DNA of 9,647 nucleotides. It comes from Acidaminococcaceae bacterium UBA2453. GTDB taxonomy: Bacteria > Bacillota > Negativicutes > Acidaminococcales > Acidaminococcaceae. A program made the translations under genes and the position numbers. The stretch's first letter is position 1, and every line of letters begins with the position of its first letter. Positions 1 to 7,498 of the stretch are shown here, piece after piece. The notes below the pieces were generated by a model. The model searched no databases. It was not told where the DNA came from and saw nothing but the letters and a program-made list of their open reading frames with translations. The DNA lies in NCBI GenBank assembly GCA_002342505.1, contig DDQB01000010.1:16937-26583 (forward strand), in the 5' to 3' direction.

Positions 1-20
1 ACCAACTGAGCTATTTCCGC
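1..20 (-). tRNA. 5' end of a tRNA, probably tRNA-Gly (partial)
   Basis: Read on the minus strand, these 20 bases are a typical tRNA 5' end: a seven-base acceptor strand (GCGGAAA), then TAGCTCAGTTGGT, the D-arm with its conserved AGCTCAG..GG pattern. The rest of the gene, including the anticodon, lies outside the window. A GCGGAA start followed by this D-arm is common in bacterial tRNA-Gly, so Gly is a likely but unproven identity. A consensus promoter lies directly upstream. Confidence 0.85.
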
Positions 21-39
21 ATCGGTAACAACGTAGTTG

Positions 40-97
40 ATTATAAAGTATCGGTTCCGTTTTGTCAATATTTTTTTGAAAAAAACATGAAAATTTT
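40..97 (-). promoter_or_regulatory. Consensus promoter with UP-like A/T tract for the partial tRNA
   Basis: On the minus strand there is a perfect -35 TTGACA (63-68), a 17-base spacer and a perfect -10 TATAAT (40-45). Transcription would begin near position 33, about 13 bases before the mature tRNA 5' end at 20. Immediately upstream of the -35, positions 69-97 are runs of A and T (T7-C-A7 and TGAAAATTTTCA at 88-99), resembling the UP elements of rRNA and tRNA promoters. This is as strong a housekeeping promoter as sequence alone can show. Confidence 0.9.
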
Positions 98-117
98 CAC
101 ACGGAACTTCTCTCTGC

Positions 118-138
118 AAAAATCCGACTCATACGGAT
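118..138 (-). terminator. Intrinsic terminator after the Na/Pi cotransporter gene
   Basis: On the minus strand, ATCCG (134-138) and CGGAT (122-126) form a 5-bp stem with a 7-base loop, followed by a run of five T (118-122, the last shared with the stem). It begins 12 bases past the stop codon of the cotransporter gene. The stem is short, so termination may be partial, but position and U-run fit. Confidence 0.6.
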
Positions 139-149
139 ATACGCGCCTG

Positions 150-1757
150 TCAGAAAATCCCAAGCACCATCTGGCTGATATTTTTTGCGTGGTCGCTGGT
201 ACGTTTCATATTAATCAGAATTTCAAGGAAAACCAGACCGGAATCCGGATGACATAATCCTTCATTCAGTCGCCGGATATGGTTCTTGCGCATCTCCTTC
301 TGAGCAGCCTTTACCTGACGGCACGCGGCCCAGCCTTCTTCCGCCAGCTTCGCATCGTTCGTCGCAAAGCTTTGCAAGCTGATGTCCAGCGCAGTTTCCA
401 TCAATCCGCCCAGATATACGATCTCCTTCCGGGCCTCCTGCGACAGAGGAATATTTTCCTCAAAGATCTTCCGGCTGCGTTTAGCCAGCGTCTGGGCATG
501 GTCTCCGACGCGCTCCAGGTCGATGCAGGCATGCATCAGCGCCATGTGCTTCGCAGAAAGAGCGCCGCCCAGGCCTTTTTCTGAAATATGTGTCAGATAA
601 ATTGTAATCTCTTCGTTCAGCTTATCTACAACCGGCTCGTGTTCCAATACATAGTTCACCTTATTGGCGTCGTATTCGCCAAGGGATTCTACCGCCACAT
701 GCAGGTTTTTTTTCGCAATCTCGCCCATACGGATCACTTCTTTTTCCGCCAGCACAATGGCGATAGAAGGCGTTTCCAGCATAGCGTCGTTCAAATACTG
801 GGGCTTAACGGAAATCTTCTCGCCTTTATCCGGCATCAGCTTTTCAATCAGATGGGTAAACGGCGTGATCAACGGCAGGAAGATCATTGTATTCAGCACG
901 TTGAACGCACTGTGGGAGTTGGCAATCTGTCTCGCAATATCTTCGGCCGGGGAAATCGCCAATACGATTTTTATGAACAAGGGCATAAAGATAATAAATA
1001 TCACACAGCCGAAAGAATTGAACAAGACGTGGGACAGCGCCACCTGTTTGGCCGAAGCGTTGCTGCGGGAAGCCGCCACGATAGCCGTGAGGCACGTGCC
1101 GATATTATCGCCCAGAAGGACGGGAATCGCGCCTTCAAGCGGGAGAAGTCCCTGCCCCGCCATGACCATCAGGATGCCAACTGTCGCAGCGCTGGACTGG
1201 ATAATGATCGTCAGAATGATACCTACGAACACACCCAACACCGGATTATCCGCAAAGCGGGAAATGAAATCCACGAACATGGGGCTGCTGCGCATGGGCG
1301 CCGCTGCGCCGCTCAGCACCTTCATACCCAGCATCAGAAGGCCAAAGCCCAATATGATCTGTCCAATGAACTGCCCGCTTTTGCGCTTGGCAAATACACG
1401 GATCATGACGCCGATAAAAATCATGACCGTAAAATAATCCGTCAGGTTGAATGCAATCAGCTGCGCCGTAAGGGTCGTCCCGATATTGGCGCCCATGACC
1501 ACGCTGAAAGCCTGTTTTAACGTCATGACGCCGGCATTCACCAGACCGACGGACATAACGGTCGTCGCTGTAGAAGATTGCAAAGTCGCCGTTACCAGCG
1601 CACCCAGAATCACGCCCATCACTGGAACGCCTGTCAAAGACTGAAGCACTTTCTGCAGCCGGGCGCCTGCAGCCTGCTGCAGGCCGCCGCCCAACAGTTC
1701 CATGCCATACAAAAACAACCCTACGCCGCCTAAAAAAGCAAATAAATATAGTATCAT
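150..1757 (-). CDS. Na/Pi cotransporter family protein with C-terminal PhoU-like domain
   Basis: This 535-residue inner-membrane protein belongs to the Na+/phosphate cotransporter II family (NptA/YjbB type), which moves inorganic phosphate with Na+; some bacterial members are thought to export phosphate. The family's inverted repeat is visible. The first copy has GALVTATLQSSTATT with Gln60-Ser61-Ser62 and then GANIGTT (89-95). The second has IIIQSSAATVG with Gln187-Ser188-Ser189 and then GDNIGTC (216-222). Hydrophobic segments fill residues 1-305. Residues about 335-535 are a helical PhoU-like domain with two copies of its metal-binding pattern: LERVGDHA (414-421) and MKRTSDHA (517-524), the second having Lys-Arg in place of Glu-Arg. 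The start gives the usual short hydrophobic N-terminus (MILYLFAFLGGVGLFLYGME), though the ribosome site before it is weak. The gene appears monocistronic. Transport direction cannot be judged from sequence. Confidence 0.93.
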   Translation of the reverse strand: MILYLFAFLGGVGLFLYGMELLGGGLQQAAGARLQKVLQSLTGVPVMGVILGALVTATLQSSTATTVMSVGLVNAGVMTLKQAFSVVMGANIGTTLTAQLIAFNLTDYFTVMIFIGVMIRVFAKRKSGQFIGQIILGFGLLMLGMKVLSGAAAPMRSSPMFVDFISRFADNPVLGVFVGIILTIIIQSSAATVGILMVMAGQGLLPLEGAIPVLLGDNIGTCLTAIVAASRSNASAKQVALSHVLFNSFGCVIFIIFMPLFIKIVLAISPAEDIARQIANSHSAFNVLNTMIFLPLITPFTHLIEKLMPDKGEKISVKPQYLNDAMLETPSIAIVLAEKEVIRMGEIAKKNLHVAVESLGEYDANKVNYVLEHEPVVDKLNEEITIYLTHISEKGLGGALSAKHMALMHACIDLERVGDHAQTLAKRSRKIFEENIPLSQEARKEIVYLGGLMETALDISLQSFATNDAKLAEEGWAACRQVKAAQKEMRKNHIRRLNEGLCHPDSGLVFLEILINMKRTSDHAKNISQMVLGIF

Positions 1758-1784
1758 AAGCCCATCACTGTCTACTAAATTAAT

Positions 1785-1812
1785 TTTTTAATCTGCCATT
1801 CACCATTGTCAA
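1785..1812 (-). promoter_or_regulatory. Candidate promoter of the Na/Pi cotransporter gene
   Basis: On the minus strand there is a perfect -35 TTGACA (1807-1812), a 16-base spacer and a -10-like TAAAAA (1785-1790, four of six consensus bases). The first two T of the -35 are the last bases of the T-run of the preceding terminator, so terminator and promoter overlap. Transcription would start near 1778, about 20 bases before the start codon at 1757. Confidence 0.5.
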
Positions 1813-1843
1813 AAAATCAGCCGGAGTACTAATCCGGCTGATT
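1811..1843 (-). terminator. Strong intrinsic terminator after the pyruvate:ferredoxin oxidoreductase gene
   Basis: On the minus strand, AATCAGCCGGA (1833-1843) and its exact complement TCCGGCTGATT (1815-1825) form an 11-bp stem with a 7-base loop, and six T follow (1811-1816, the last two shared with the stem). It sits 46 bases past the stop codon at 1889. It separates the oxidoreductase transcript from the cotransporter gene. Confidence 0.92.
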
Positions 1844-1851
1844 GCATTCGA

Positions 1852-1875
1852 GGAAACGCCGGAACCCGTGTTTCC
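1852..1875 (-). other. Small hairpin between the oxidoreductase stop codon and its terminator
   Basis: GGAAAC and GTTTCC form a 6-bp stem (1852-1857 with 1870-1875), and a further CGG/CCG pairing is possible inside the loop. No T-run follows, so it is not itself a terminator. It may protect the 3' end of the message or be chance. Confidence 0.4.
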
Positions 1876-1888
1876 TTACACACTTTCT

Positions 1889-4800
1889 TTATTCTTTTCC
1901 TGCCATCTTTTTGTAGTTGGCCAGACGTTCCATGGCGTCCGCTTCCGTCTTCTGGTACAATTCTTCCGCCAGCTGCGGACGAACTTTCTGCAGGGATGCG
2001 AAACGTACTTCGCCCAGCAGGTAATCCCGGAAGCTTTCCGTCGGTTCCTTGGAATCCAGGATAAACGGATTCTTGCCCTGCGCCTTCAATTCCGGGTTGT
2101 ACCGATAGGTAGCCCAGTAACCGCAGGCAACAGCGCGTTTTTCTTCCAGCTGGCTGCAGCCCATACCGGCTTTCAGGCCGTGGTTGATGCACGGGCAGTA
2201 AGCAATGATCAGGGACGGGCCATCATAGGCTTCCGCTTCCGTCAGCGCTTTCACCAGCTGGTTCTTGTCGGAGCCCATGGAAACCTGTGCCACATATACA
2301 TAACCATAACTGATGGCCATCATGCCCAGGTCTTTTTTCTTGGTACGCTTGCCGCTGGCAGCAAACTGTGCAATAGCCGCGGTAGGCGTTGCTTTGGAAG
2401 ACTGGCCGCCAGTGTTGGAATATACTTCCGTATCCAGAACCAGGACATTTACGTTCTTGCCGCTGGCCAGCACGTGGTCCAGCCCGCCGTAGCCGATATC
2501 ATAAGACCAGCCGTCGCCGCCAAAGATCCAGTGGCTGCGTTTGATGAAGTACTGCTTCAGGTCAAGGATGGTCTGCAGCGTTTCTTCCCCGGCCGCTTCT
2601 TTTTCCAGCAATGCAGTCAGTTTGTCAGCCCGTTCCCGGGTTCCGTCGCTGGTATTCTTGTTTTCTTTCCAGTCTTTCATGGCTGCCTGCAGTTCAGCAG
2701 AACCCTTCCCGGCTGCCAGGGCGGCGTCGATAAGTTCTTCCACACGTTCGCGGGACTGTTCTACGCCCAGGAACATGCCAAGACCATATTCCGCATTATC
2801 TTCAAACAGGGAATTTGCCCAGGCAGGACCGTGGCCTTTTTTGTTTACCGTATAGGGCATGGACGGGCTGGAAGCGCCCCAGATAGAGGAGCAGCCCGTT
2901 GCGTTGGCAACCATCATGCGGTCGCCGAACAGCTGGGTCACCAGTTTTACATACGGCGTTTCGCCGCAACCGGAGCAGGCGCCCGAGAACTCCAGCAACG
3001 GCTGTTCGAACTGGGAACCTTTCACCGTATTCTTCTTCATCGGGTTCGGTTTTTCTGTTACTTCTTTCACCGCATAATCCCAGGCCGGCGCTTTGTCCAG
3101 CTGGGTATCCAACGGCTTCATGAACAGGGCCTTGCCCGGCGCCGGGCAGATCTGGGCGCAGTTGCCGCAGCCCTGGCAGTCATACGGGGAAACCACGATG
3201 GCAAACTTGCTGCCGTCTTTTACGCCCATGGCCGGTTTGGAAGGATAGCCGATCTTTTCCGCTTCTGCGTCATTCAGCAGCACCGGGCGGATAGCGGCGT
3301 GCGGGCACACAAAGGCACACTGGTTGCACTGGATACATTTAGCCACATCCCATTCCGGAACATTTATGGCGATACCGCGTTTTTCGTAAGCGGAAGTTCC
3401 CACAGGGAAGGTTCCGTCCGCATGGCGGGCGATAATGCTCACTGGCAGCTTGTCGCCTTCCTGGCGGTTCACCGGAACTAAAATGTCATCAATGAATTCG
3501 TTGCCGGTCTTTTTGGTCTCCACTTTGTCTTTCGCGTCAGCCCAGGCAGCGGGCACGTCAATCTTCACAATGGCTTCAATGCCCTTGTCGATAGCCGCGT
3601 TGTTCATATCCACAACGTTCTGGCCCTTCTTGCCGTAGGATTCTTCTACCGCGTCTTTCAGGTATTTTACCGCGTCTTCCAGCGGAATGATGTCCGCCAG
3701 CTTGAAGAACGCAGACTGCATGATCATATTGATACGCCCGCCCAGGCCGATGGACTGGGCAATCTTCACAGCATCAATAATATAGAAGTTGACTTTCTTC
3801 TTCGCAATATACTGCTTAATGGCCGCCGGCAGTTTTTCTTCCAGTTCTTCCGGCGTCCAGCTGCAGTTCAGCAGGAAGTTTCCGCCTTCTTTCAGGCCGG
3901 CCATAATGTCGTATTTGTAAACATAAGACTGGTTATGTACCGCCACATAATCCGCGTCGGTGATCAGGTACGGCTCCATGATGGGCTCTTTGCCAAAACG
4001 CAGGTGGGAAACCGTAATGCCGCCGGACTTCTTGGAGTCGTAAGCGAAGTAACCCTGGGCGTACATATCCGTATGGTCGCCGATGATCTTGATGGCGCTC
4101 TTGTTTGCGCCAACGGTACCGTCGGAACCCAGACCCCAGAATTTGCAGCCCTTGGTTCCCTTCGGGGTGGCATTGATAATTTTGGTGCGGGGCAGGGATG
4201 TGTTGTTCACGTCGTCGTTGATGCTGACGGTGAAACCGTTCTTCGGTTCCGCCTGTTTCAGATTTTCAATAACAGCATACACGTCGGAAGGCGTAAACTC
4301 TTTTGAACCCAAGCCGAAACGCCCGCCTACGATCACCGGATGGATATCGCTCTGGTAGAAGGCGTTGCAAACGTCCAGGTACAGCGGTTCGCCCAAGCTG
4401 CCCGGTTCTTTGGTACGATCCAGCACCGCTACGCGTTTTACTGTTTTCGGCACTGCAGCCAGGAAGTGTTTTACGGAGAAGGGGCGATACAGGTGCACTG
4501 CCAGCACGCCCACTTTAGTTCCTTCCGCCGCGTTCACCAGTTCCGTAGTCTTGATGGCAGTTTCCTGGCCGGACCCCATGACAACGATCAGTTCTTCCGC
4601 GTCTTTTGGACCGTAATAATTGAACAGGTGGTATTCCCTGCCGGTAATCTTGCTTACCTCTGCCATATATGCTTCCACGATTTCCGGAACTGCTTCATAA
4701 TATTTGTTCACGGCTTCGCGGCTCTGGAAATAGGTATCCGGGTTCTGGGCCGTGCCGCGCATTACCGGTTTATCCGGATTCAGGCCCCGCTGCCGGAATG

Positions 4801-5401
4801 CTTTCACTGCATCCCAGTCCAGCATTTTAGCGTAATTGTCATAATCAAACACTTCAATCTTCTGGATTTCGTGAGAAGTCCGGAATCCATCGAAGAAGTT
4901 CAGGAAGGGAACCCGGCTCTTAATAGCGGCAAGATGCGCCACACCGGTAAGGTCCATAACCTCCTGCACGCTGCCTTCGGCCAGCATGGCAAAGCCGGTC
5001 TGACGGCAGGCCATTACGTCCTGATGGTCGCCAAAGATGCTCAGGTTACTGGTAGCCAGCGCCCGGGCGGAAACATTGAACACGCCCGGCAAGAGTTCAC
5101 CGGAAATTTTATACATGTTGGGAATCATCAGCAGGAGACCCTGGGACGCCGTATAAGTAGCCGTCAGGGCGCCCGCCTGCAGCGAGCCGTGCACTGCGCC
5201 TGCTGCGCCGGCTTCCGACTGCATCTCCAGCAGTTTTACCGTCTGCCCGAACAGATTCTTTTTCCCTGCAGAAGCCCATTCGTCCACATGCTCCGCCATA
5301 GGCGAAGACGGCGTGATCGGATAGATACAGGCTGCATCAATAAAAGCGTACGAAGCGTAAGCGGCGGCCTCATTGCCGTCCATGGTTTTCATGATTGTCA
5401 T
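1889..5401 (-). CDS. nifJ: Pyruvate:ferredoxin (flavodoxin) oxidoreductase, single-chain
   Basis: This 1170-residue cytoplasmic enzyme oxidises pyruvate with CoA to acetyl-CoA and CO2 and reduces ferredoxin, the central pyruvate step of anaerobes. The length is typical of single-chain enzymes. Domain I carries YPITPSSP (Thr30), the cofactor glutamate in LEMQSEAG (Glu63) and Arg113. The ferredoxin-like domain has two CX2CX2CX3CP clusters: Cys689/692/695/699 and Cys742/745/748/752. The C-terminal thiamine domain has CSGCGE (Cys809, Cys812), ATGCSS (Cys837) and CPC (Cys1069, Cys1071), which fit the proximal 4Fe-4S ligands of the Desulfovibrio africanus enzyme. It also has the thiamine diphosphate motif from Gly962-Asp963-Gly964 to NTGGQ (996-1000). 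I chose the ATG at 5401 because AAGGGG lies about 9 bases upstream. The frame stays open to 5485, but that earlier ATG has no ribosome site. The gene is complete, with its own promoter and terminator. Confidence 0.98.
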   Translation of the reverse strand: MTIMKTMDGNEAAAYASYAFIDAACIYPITPSSPMAEHVDEWASAGKKNLFGQTVKLLEMQSEAGAAGAVHGSLQAGALTATYTASQGLLLMIPNMYKISGELLPGVFNVSARALATSNLSIFGDHQDVMACRQTGFAMLAEGSVQEVMDLTGVAHLAAIKSRVPFLNFFDGFRTSHEIQKIEVFDYDNYAKMLDWDAVKAFRQRGLNPDKPVMRGTAQNPDTYFQSREAVNKYYEAVPEIVEAYMAEVSKITGREYHLFNYYGPKDAEELIVVMGSGQETAIKTTELVNAAEGTKVGVLAVHLYRPFSVKHFLAAVPKTVKRVAVLDRTKEPGSLGEPLYLDVCNAFYQSDIHPVIVGGRFGLGSKEFTPSDVYAVIENLKQAEPKNGFTVSINDDVNNTSLPRTKIINATPKGTKGCKFWGLGSDGTVGANKSAIKIIGDHTDMYAQGYFAYDSKKSGGITVSHLRFGKEPIMEPYLITDADYVAVHNQSYVYKYDIMAGLKEGGNFLLNCSWTPEELEEKLPAAIKQYIAKKKVNFYIIDAVKIAQSIGLGGRINMIMQSAFFKLADIIPLEDAVKYLKDAVEESYGKKGQNVVDMNNAAIDKGIEAIVKIDVPAAWADAKDKVETKKTGNEFIDDILVPVNRQEGDKLPVSIIARHADGTFPVGTSAYEKRGIAINVPEWDVAKCIQCNQCAFVCPHAAIRPVLLNDAEAEKIGYPSKPAMGVKDGSKFAIVVSPYDCQGCGNCAQICPAPGKALFMKPLDTQLDKAPAWDYAVKEVTEKPNPMKKNTVKGSQFEQPLLEFSGACSGCGETPYVKLVTQLFGDRMMVANATGCSSIWGASSPSMPYTVNKKGHGPAWANSLFEDNAEYGLGMFLGVEQSRERVEELIDAALAAGKGSAELQAAMKDWKENKNTSDGTRERADKLTALLEKEAAGEETLQTILDLKQYFIKRSHWIFGGDGWSYDIGYGGLDHVLASGKNVNVLVLDTEVYSNTGGQSSKATPTAAIAQFAASGKRTKKKDLGMMAISYGYVYVAQVSMGSDKNQLVKALTEAEAYDGPSLIIAYCPCINHGLKAGMGCSQLEEKRAVACGYWATYRYNPELKAQGKNPFILDSKEPTESFRDYLLGEVRFASLQKVRPQLAEELYQKTEADAMERLANYKKMAGKE

Positions 5402-5408
5402 AAACCGA

Positions 5409-5418
5409 TTCCCCTTTT
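5409..5418 (-). promoter_or_regulatory. Ribosome binding site deciding the oxidoreductase start
   Basis: On the minus strand, AAAAGGGGAA ends 7 bases before the ATG at 5401. No similar purine run precedes the in-frame ATG at 5485, which sits in AT-rich sequence. A third in-frame ATG three codons downstream would be too far from this site. This supports a 1170-residue protein. Confidence 0.75.
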
Positions 5419-5483
5419 CATTAAACTTGATACTGTTTTTTTCTGATCTGTCTTCTGATTTACATTTAATATCATAATGAACC

Positions 5484-5529
5484 ATTATAATATTTTATTT
5501 ATTATATCGTATGAACGCATCTTCCGCAA
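5484..5529 (-). promoter_or_regulatory. Candidate promoter(s) of the oxidoreductase gene
   Basis: On the minus strand, TTGCGG (5524-5529), a 17-base spacer and a perfect TATAAT (5501-5506) form a plausible promoter, with transcription starting near 5494 and leaving a leader of about 93 bases. A second perfect TATAAT lies at 5484-5489 but lacks a clear -35 partner. The whole stretch is very AT-rich. Confidence 0.6.
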
Positions 5530-5648
5530 TGTTTAACTCTCCTGTATGCAGTATTTTTATCCGGGAACCGCAGGCGGCGATCCGCGCGCCACGCTGTTCC
5601 CTGTTGTTTTCATGCAGTCTCTCCCTGTTTCTTTATCGCCCATTGTGA

Positions 5649-5654
5649 TATAAT
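5649..5654 (+). promoter_or_regulatory. Extended -10 promoter of the 165-residue unknown gene
   Basis: A perfect TATAAT is preceded by TGA, making an extended -10 element (TGnTATAAT, 5646-5654). The corresponding -35 position (5626-5631, TGTTTC) matches the consensus poorly, as is usual for extended -10 promoters. Transcription would start near 5661, about 30 bases before the start codon at 5691. Confidence 0.65.
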
Positions 5655-5677
5655 ATAAAAAGGAATCAAATACAGAT

Positions 5678-5684
5678 GAGGTGA
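5678..5684 (+). promoter_or_regulatory. Ribosome binding site deciding the start of the 165-residue protein
   Basis: GAGGTGA directly abuts the ATG at 5685 but lies 6 bases before the ATG at 5691, the normal spacing. The start is therefore more likely 5691, two codons inside the longest reading frame. Confidence 0.75.
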
Positions 5685-5690
5685 ATGCAA

Positions 5691-6188
5691 ATGAATATAA
5701 AAACAGAACTCCTGATTCACAGCTTATCGGAAATTCTAAAAACAAAAGCAGAAACGGAAGAAAAAAATAAAACCGTGACAGCGACCTTCACCAATCCATC
5801 CGGCGGAGCCCCGTTGCGGTGTATTGACGACCCGCAGGCAGATTTCTCACTTATTTATAACAAGACTCCACACTATTATCCCCAGGACACGTTTTCCCTG
5901 AAACGAATGCAGAACGATGTGTCCGCATACGCTACGGGCGCCACAGCGCGAATCGACTTCACGGACAACAACGGGACGGAAAGCCGGAGCGACCGCATCG
6001 TGAAAACAGCTGAAGCGGAAGTCCCGGATCTTTCGTCCCTGCGGGAGCTGTGCGTACGGGTCGGTCTGCTTCGCAGTTACGAATTTGAAAATCTGATGGC
6101 AGGCGGCGGCACGGTGAACGTGCATTTTTGGAACAGCGCTAAAGATTTCCGTTACCGGCAGATCGGCGATGACCTGAAAAAAATGTAA
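5691..6188 (+). CDS. Hypothetical protein, 165 residues
   Basis: I do not recognise this protein. It begins MNIKTELLIHSLSEI, has no signal peptide and no membrane segment, and is probably cytosolic and soluble. The N-terminal 25 residues look helical and charged. A middle part is rich in Thr, Asp and short beta-like stretches (VTATFTNPSGG, ADFSLIYNK, ATARIDFTDNNG). The C-terminal third has a likely helix (LSSLRELCVRVGLLRSYEFENLM), then GGG and a strand-like TVNVHFW, ending in a basic, charged tail. Two cysteines are too far apart to suggest a metal site. The gene has an extended -10 promoter and a well-spaced ribosome site, so it is probably real. It stands alone, divergent from the oxidoreductase gene and convergent with the symporter gene, and the context gives no function. 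Confidence 0.8.
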   Translation: MNIKTELLIHSLSEILKTKAETEEKNKTVTATFTNPSGGAPLRCIDDPQADFSLIYNKTPHYYPQDTFSLKRMQNDVSAYATGATARIDFTDNNGTESRSDRIVKTAEAEVPDLSSLRELCVRVGLLRSYEFENLMAGGGTVNVHFWNSAKDFRYRQIGDDLKKM

Positions 6189-6238
6189 AGAAAGCGCTGA
6201 ACTATTTGTCGCGCGCTTGTCAGTACGTTTTGTGAATC

Positions 6239-6264
6239 GCTGCGTCAATATCGTTTGACGCAGT
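6239..6264. terminator. Hairpin between convergent genes, possible bidirectional terminator
   Basis: CTGCGTCAA (6240-6248) and TTGACGCAG (6255-6263) form a perfect 9-bp stem with a 6-base loop, plus a G-T pair at the base. It lies between the plus-strand stop at 6188 and the minus-strand stop at 6276, as a shared terminator would. Neither side has a clear T-run, so intrinsic termination would be weak. A second, looser hairpin (AAGCGC 6192-6197 with GCGCTT 6213-6218) is followed by GTCAGTACGTTTT and could serve the plus-strand gene. Confidence 0.45.
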
Positions 6265-6275
6265 AAACAACCGAA

Positions 6276-7478
6276 TCATCCGTCTCCTTTTATTTCTTTA
6301 TCCCATCCCAGCTTATCCGCAAGGTACGCCCCTGTCCCTGCAAAAGCCACATCCACCACGGATCGGATGCCCGACAGCGCCCATTCGCAGATCACCAGCA
6401 GCACAGCGGCTTCCGCCCGCAGGCCCGTTACCATGATTACAGCCAGCGCACAAAAGAGGCCGGCGCCGGGAAAATCCGGATTGGTCTGGGAAATCAGCAG
6501 CACCCACAGAATAATTCCGATTACAGCATGGAGGGAAAGTTCCAGCCCTGATCCCAGTCCTGAGTACTGCGCCACGGCGATGCAGGCAACGGTACAATAC
6601 AGCACCGTGCCCGTGCTGCCAAACAGCCTGCCGAAATCAAACTCTTCCTGACCTTTCGCATAACCGACACCCATCCGCTGCAGACTGCGCACCGCATTCT
6701 CTTCAAACATTTTGGAATACGAATTCGAAAACGCCTGCAGCAACACCGGTTTAAAATAACGGAAGAAATGACCGGGACAGTCCTTGCCGCAACGGTACAG
6801 AAAATATCCGCAGACAAGGAATGCATAAAACAGCCCGCAGAAGATAGTGAACAGGATCAGTTTCAGCGGCAGCAGCATAACCGAAACGCCATGCCGCGCC
6901 ACAACAGGACATACCAGAAAGAACACACCGACGGGCAGAAATTTCATCAGCACTTCCCCCGCACAGCAAAGCACCCCGGACATGGACTGAAAAAAACGAC
7001 GGGCCGTTTTGCCTTCTTCCCCCGCCTTATCCGCGCCGAAACCGACGACAACCGAAAGCAGGAGTAATGCAGGAAAAAACGTCCGCAACGTCATGGATGC
7101 AAAATCTACCGTGGCCGCGCGGAACACCGGGACACCGGAGAACCCGATCAGCAGGCCTCCCACGATTCCCAGCACCGCAGCCCCCAGATCGTTGAACGTA
7201 TTGAAAGACCACAGTCGCCCCCGAAGCGCAGCGTGCCTTCGCATCTGCAGATGGCGTACCGTACCGCACACGACCTCCATGCAAATCAGGGGAACCGTCA
7301 GCAGGAAGAAAAGCTTCACGTAGATCAGCCCCGTGGGGAAGAGCAGCGTCCAAGCCAAAAGCGTCCCCGTCTTCCAATATCCAAGGAACACGCCCAGCAA
7401 AATACTGATTAAAAACGACAGTCCCGTCGTCACGACATAATTTAATTTAAATTTTACAGGAATTCCGTGAATGAGCAT
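6276..7478 (-). CDS. Divergent dicarboxylate/amino acid:cation symporter (SDF family)
   Basis: This 400-residue membrane protein resembles the GltP/DctA family, whose members import glutamate, aspartate or C4-dicarboxylates with Na+ or H+. Family-like stretches are YVKLFFLLTVPLICMEVVCG (about 53-72), FPALLLLSVVVGFGADKAGEEGK (135-157, gate region), MKFLPVGVFFLV (178-189) and TNPDFPGAGLF (332-342, the second hairpin). The signature sites are altered. The serine-rich hairpin reads AFSNSYSK (249-256), NMDGT is replaced by GSTGT (287-291), and the last motif reads EWALSGIRSVVDVAFAG (365-381), keeping the substrate arginine but losing the usual aspartates. Substrate and coupling ion are therefore unknown. 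I chose the ATG at 7478 because GGGGGAG precedes it; a start at 7490 is possible but has no well-spaced ribosome site. The gene follows tRNA-Leu and its terminator with no space for a separate promoter. Confidence 0.8.
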   Translation of the reverse strand: MLIHGIPVKFKLNYVVTTGLSFLISILLGVFLGYWKTGTLLAWTLLFPTGLIYVKLFFLLTVPLICMEVVCGTVRHLQMRRHAALRGRLWSFNTFNDLGAAVLGIVGGLLIGFSGVPVFRAATVDFASMTLRTFFPALLLLSVVVGFGADKAGEEGKTARRFFQSMSGVLCCAGEVLMKFLPVGVFFLVCPVVARHGVSVMLLPLKLILFTIFCGLFYAFLVCGYFLYRCGKDCPGHFFRYFKPVLLQAFSNSYSKMFEENAVRSLQRMGVGYAKGQEEFDFGRLFGSTGTVLYCTVACIAVAQYSGLGSGLELSLHAVIGIILWVLLISQTNPDFPGAGLFCALAVIMVTGLRAEAAVLLVICEWALSGIRSVVDVAFAGTGAYLADKLGWDKEIKGDG

Positions 7479-7498
7479 AATCTCCCCCATATCCTGAT

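Noticed and set aside
588..1520. 310-residue plus-strand open frame
   Set aside because: It is antisense to the Na/Pi cotransporter gene, and its His/Arg/Gln-rich composition is typical of a reverse-strand shadow.
1868..3481. 537-residue plus-strand open frame
   Set aside because: It runs antisense to the pyruvate:ferredoxin oxidoreductase gene, shows no family motifs and has low-complexity-like composition; it is a shadow of the real gene.
4340..5446. 368-residue plus-strand open frame
   Set aside because: It is also antisense to the oxidoreductase gene and extends through that gene's start; no motif or ribosome site supports it.
5402..5485. 28-residue N-terminal extension of the oxidoreductase
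   Set aside because: The frame is open and in phase, but the ATG at 5485 has no ribosome site, while the ATG at 5401 has one and gives the usual family N-terminus.
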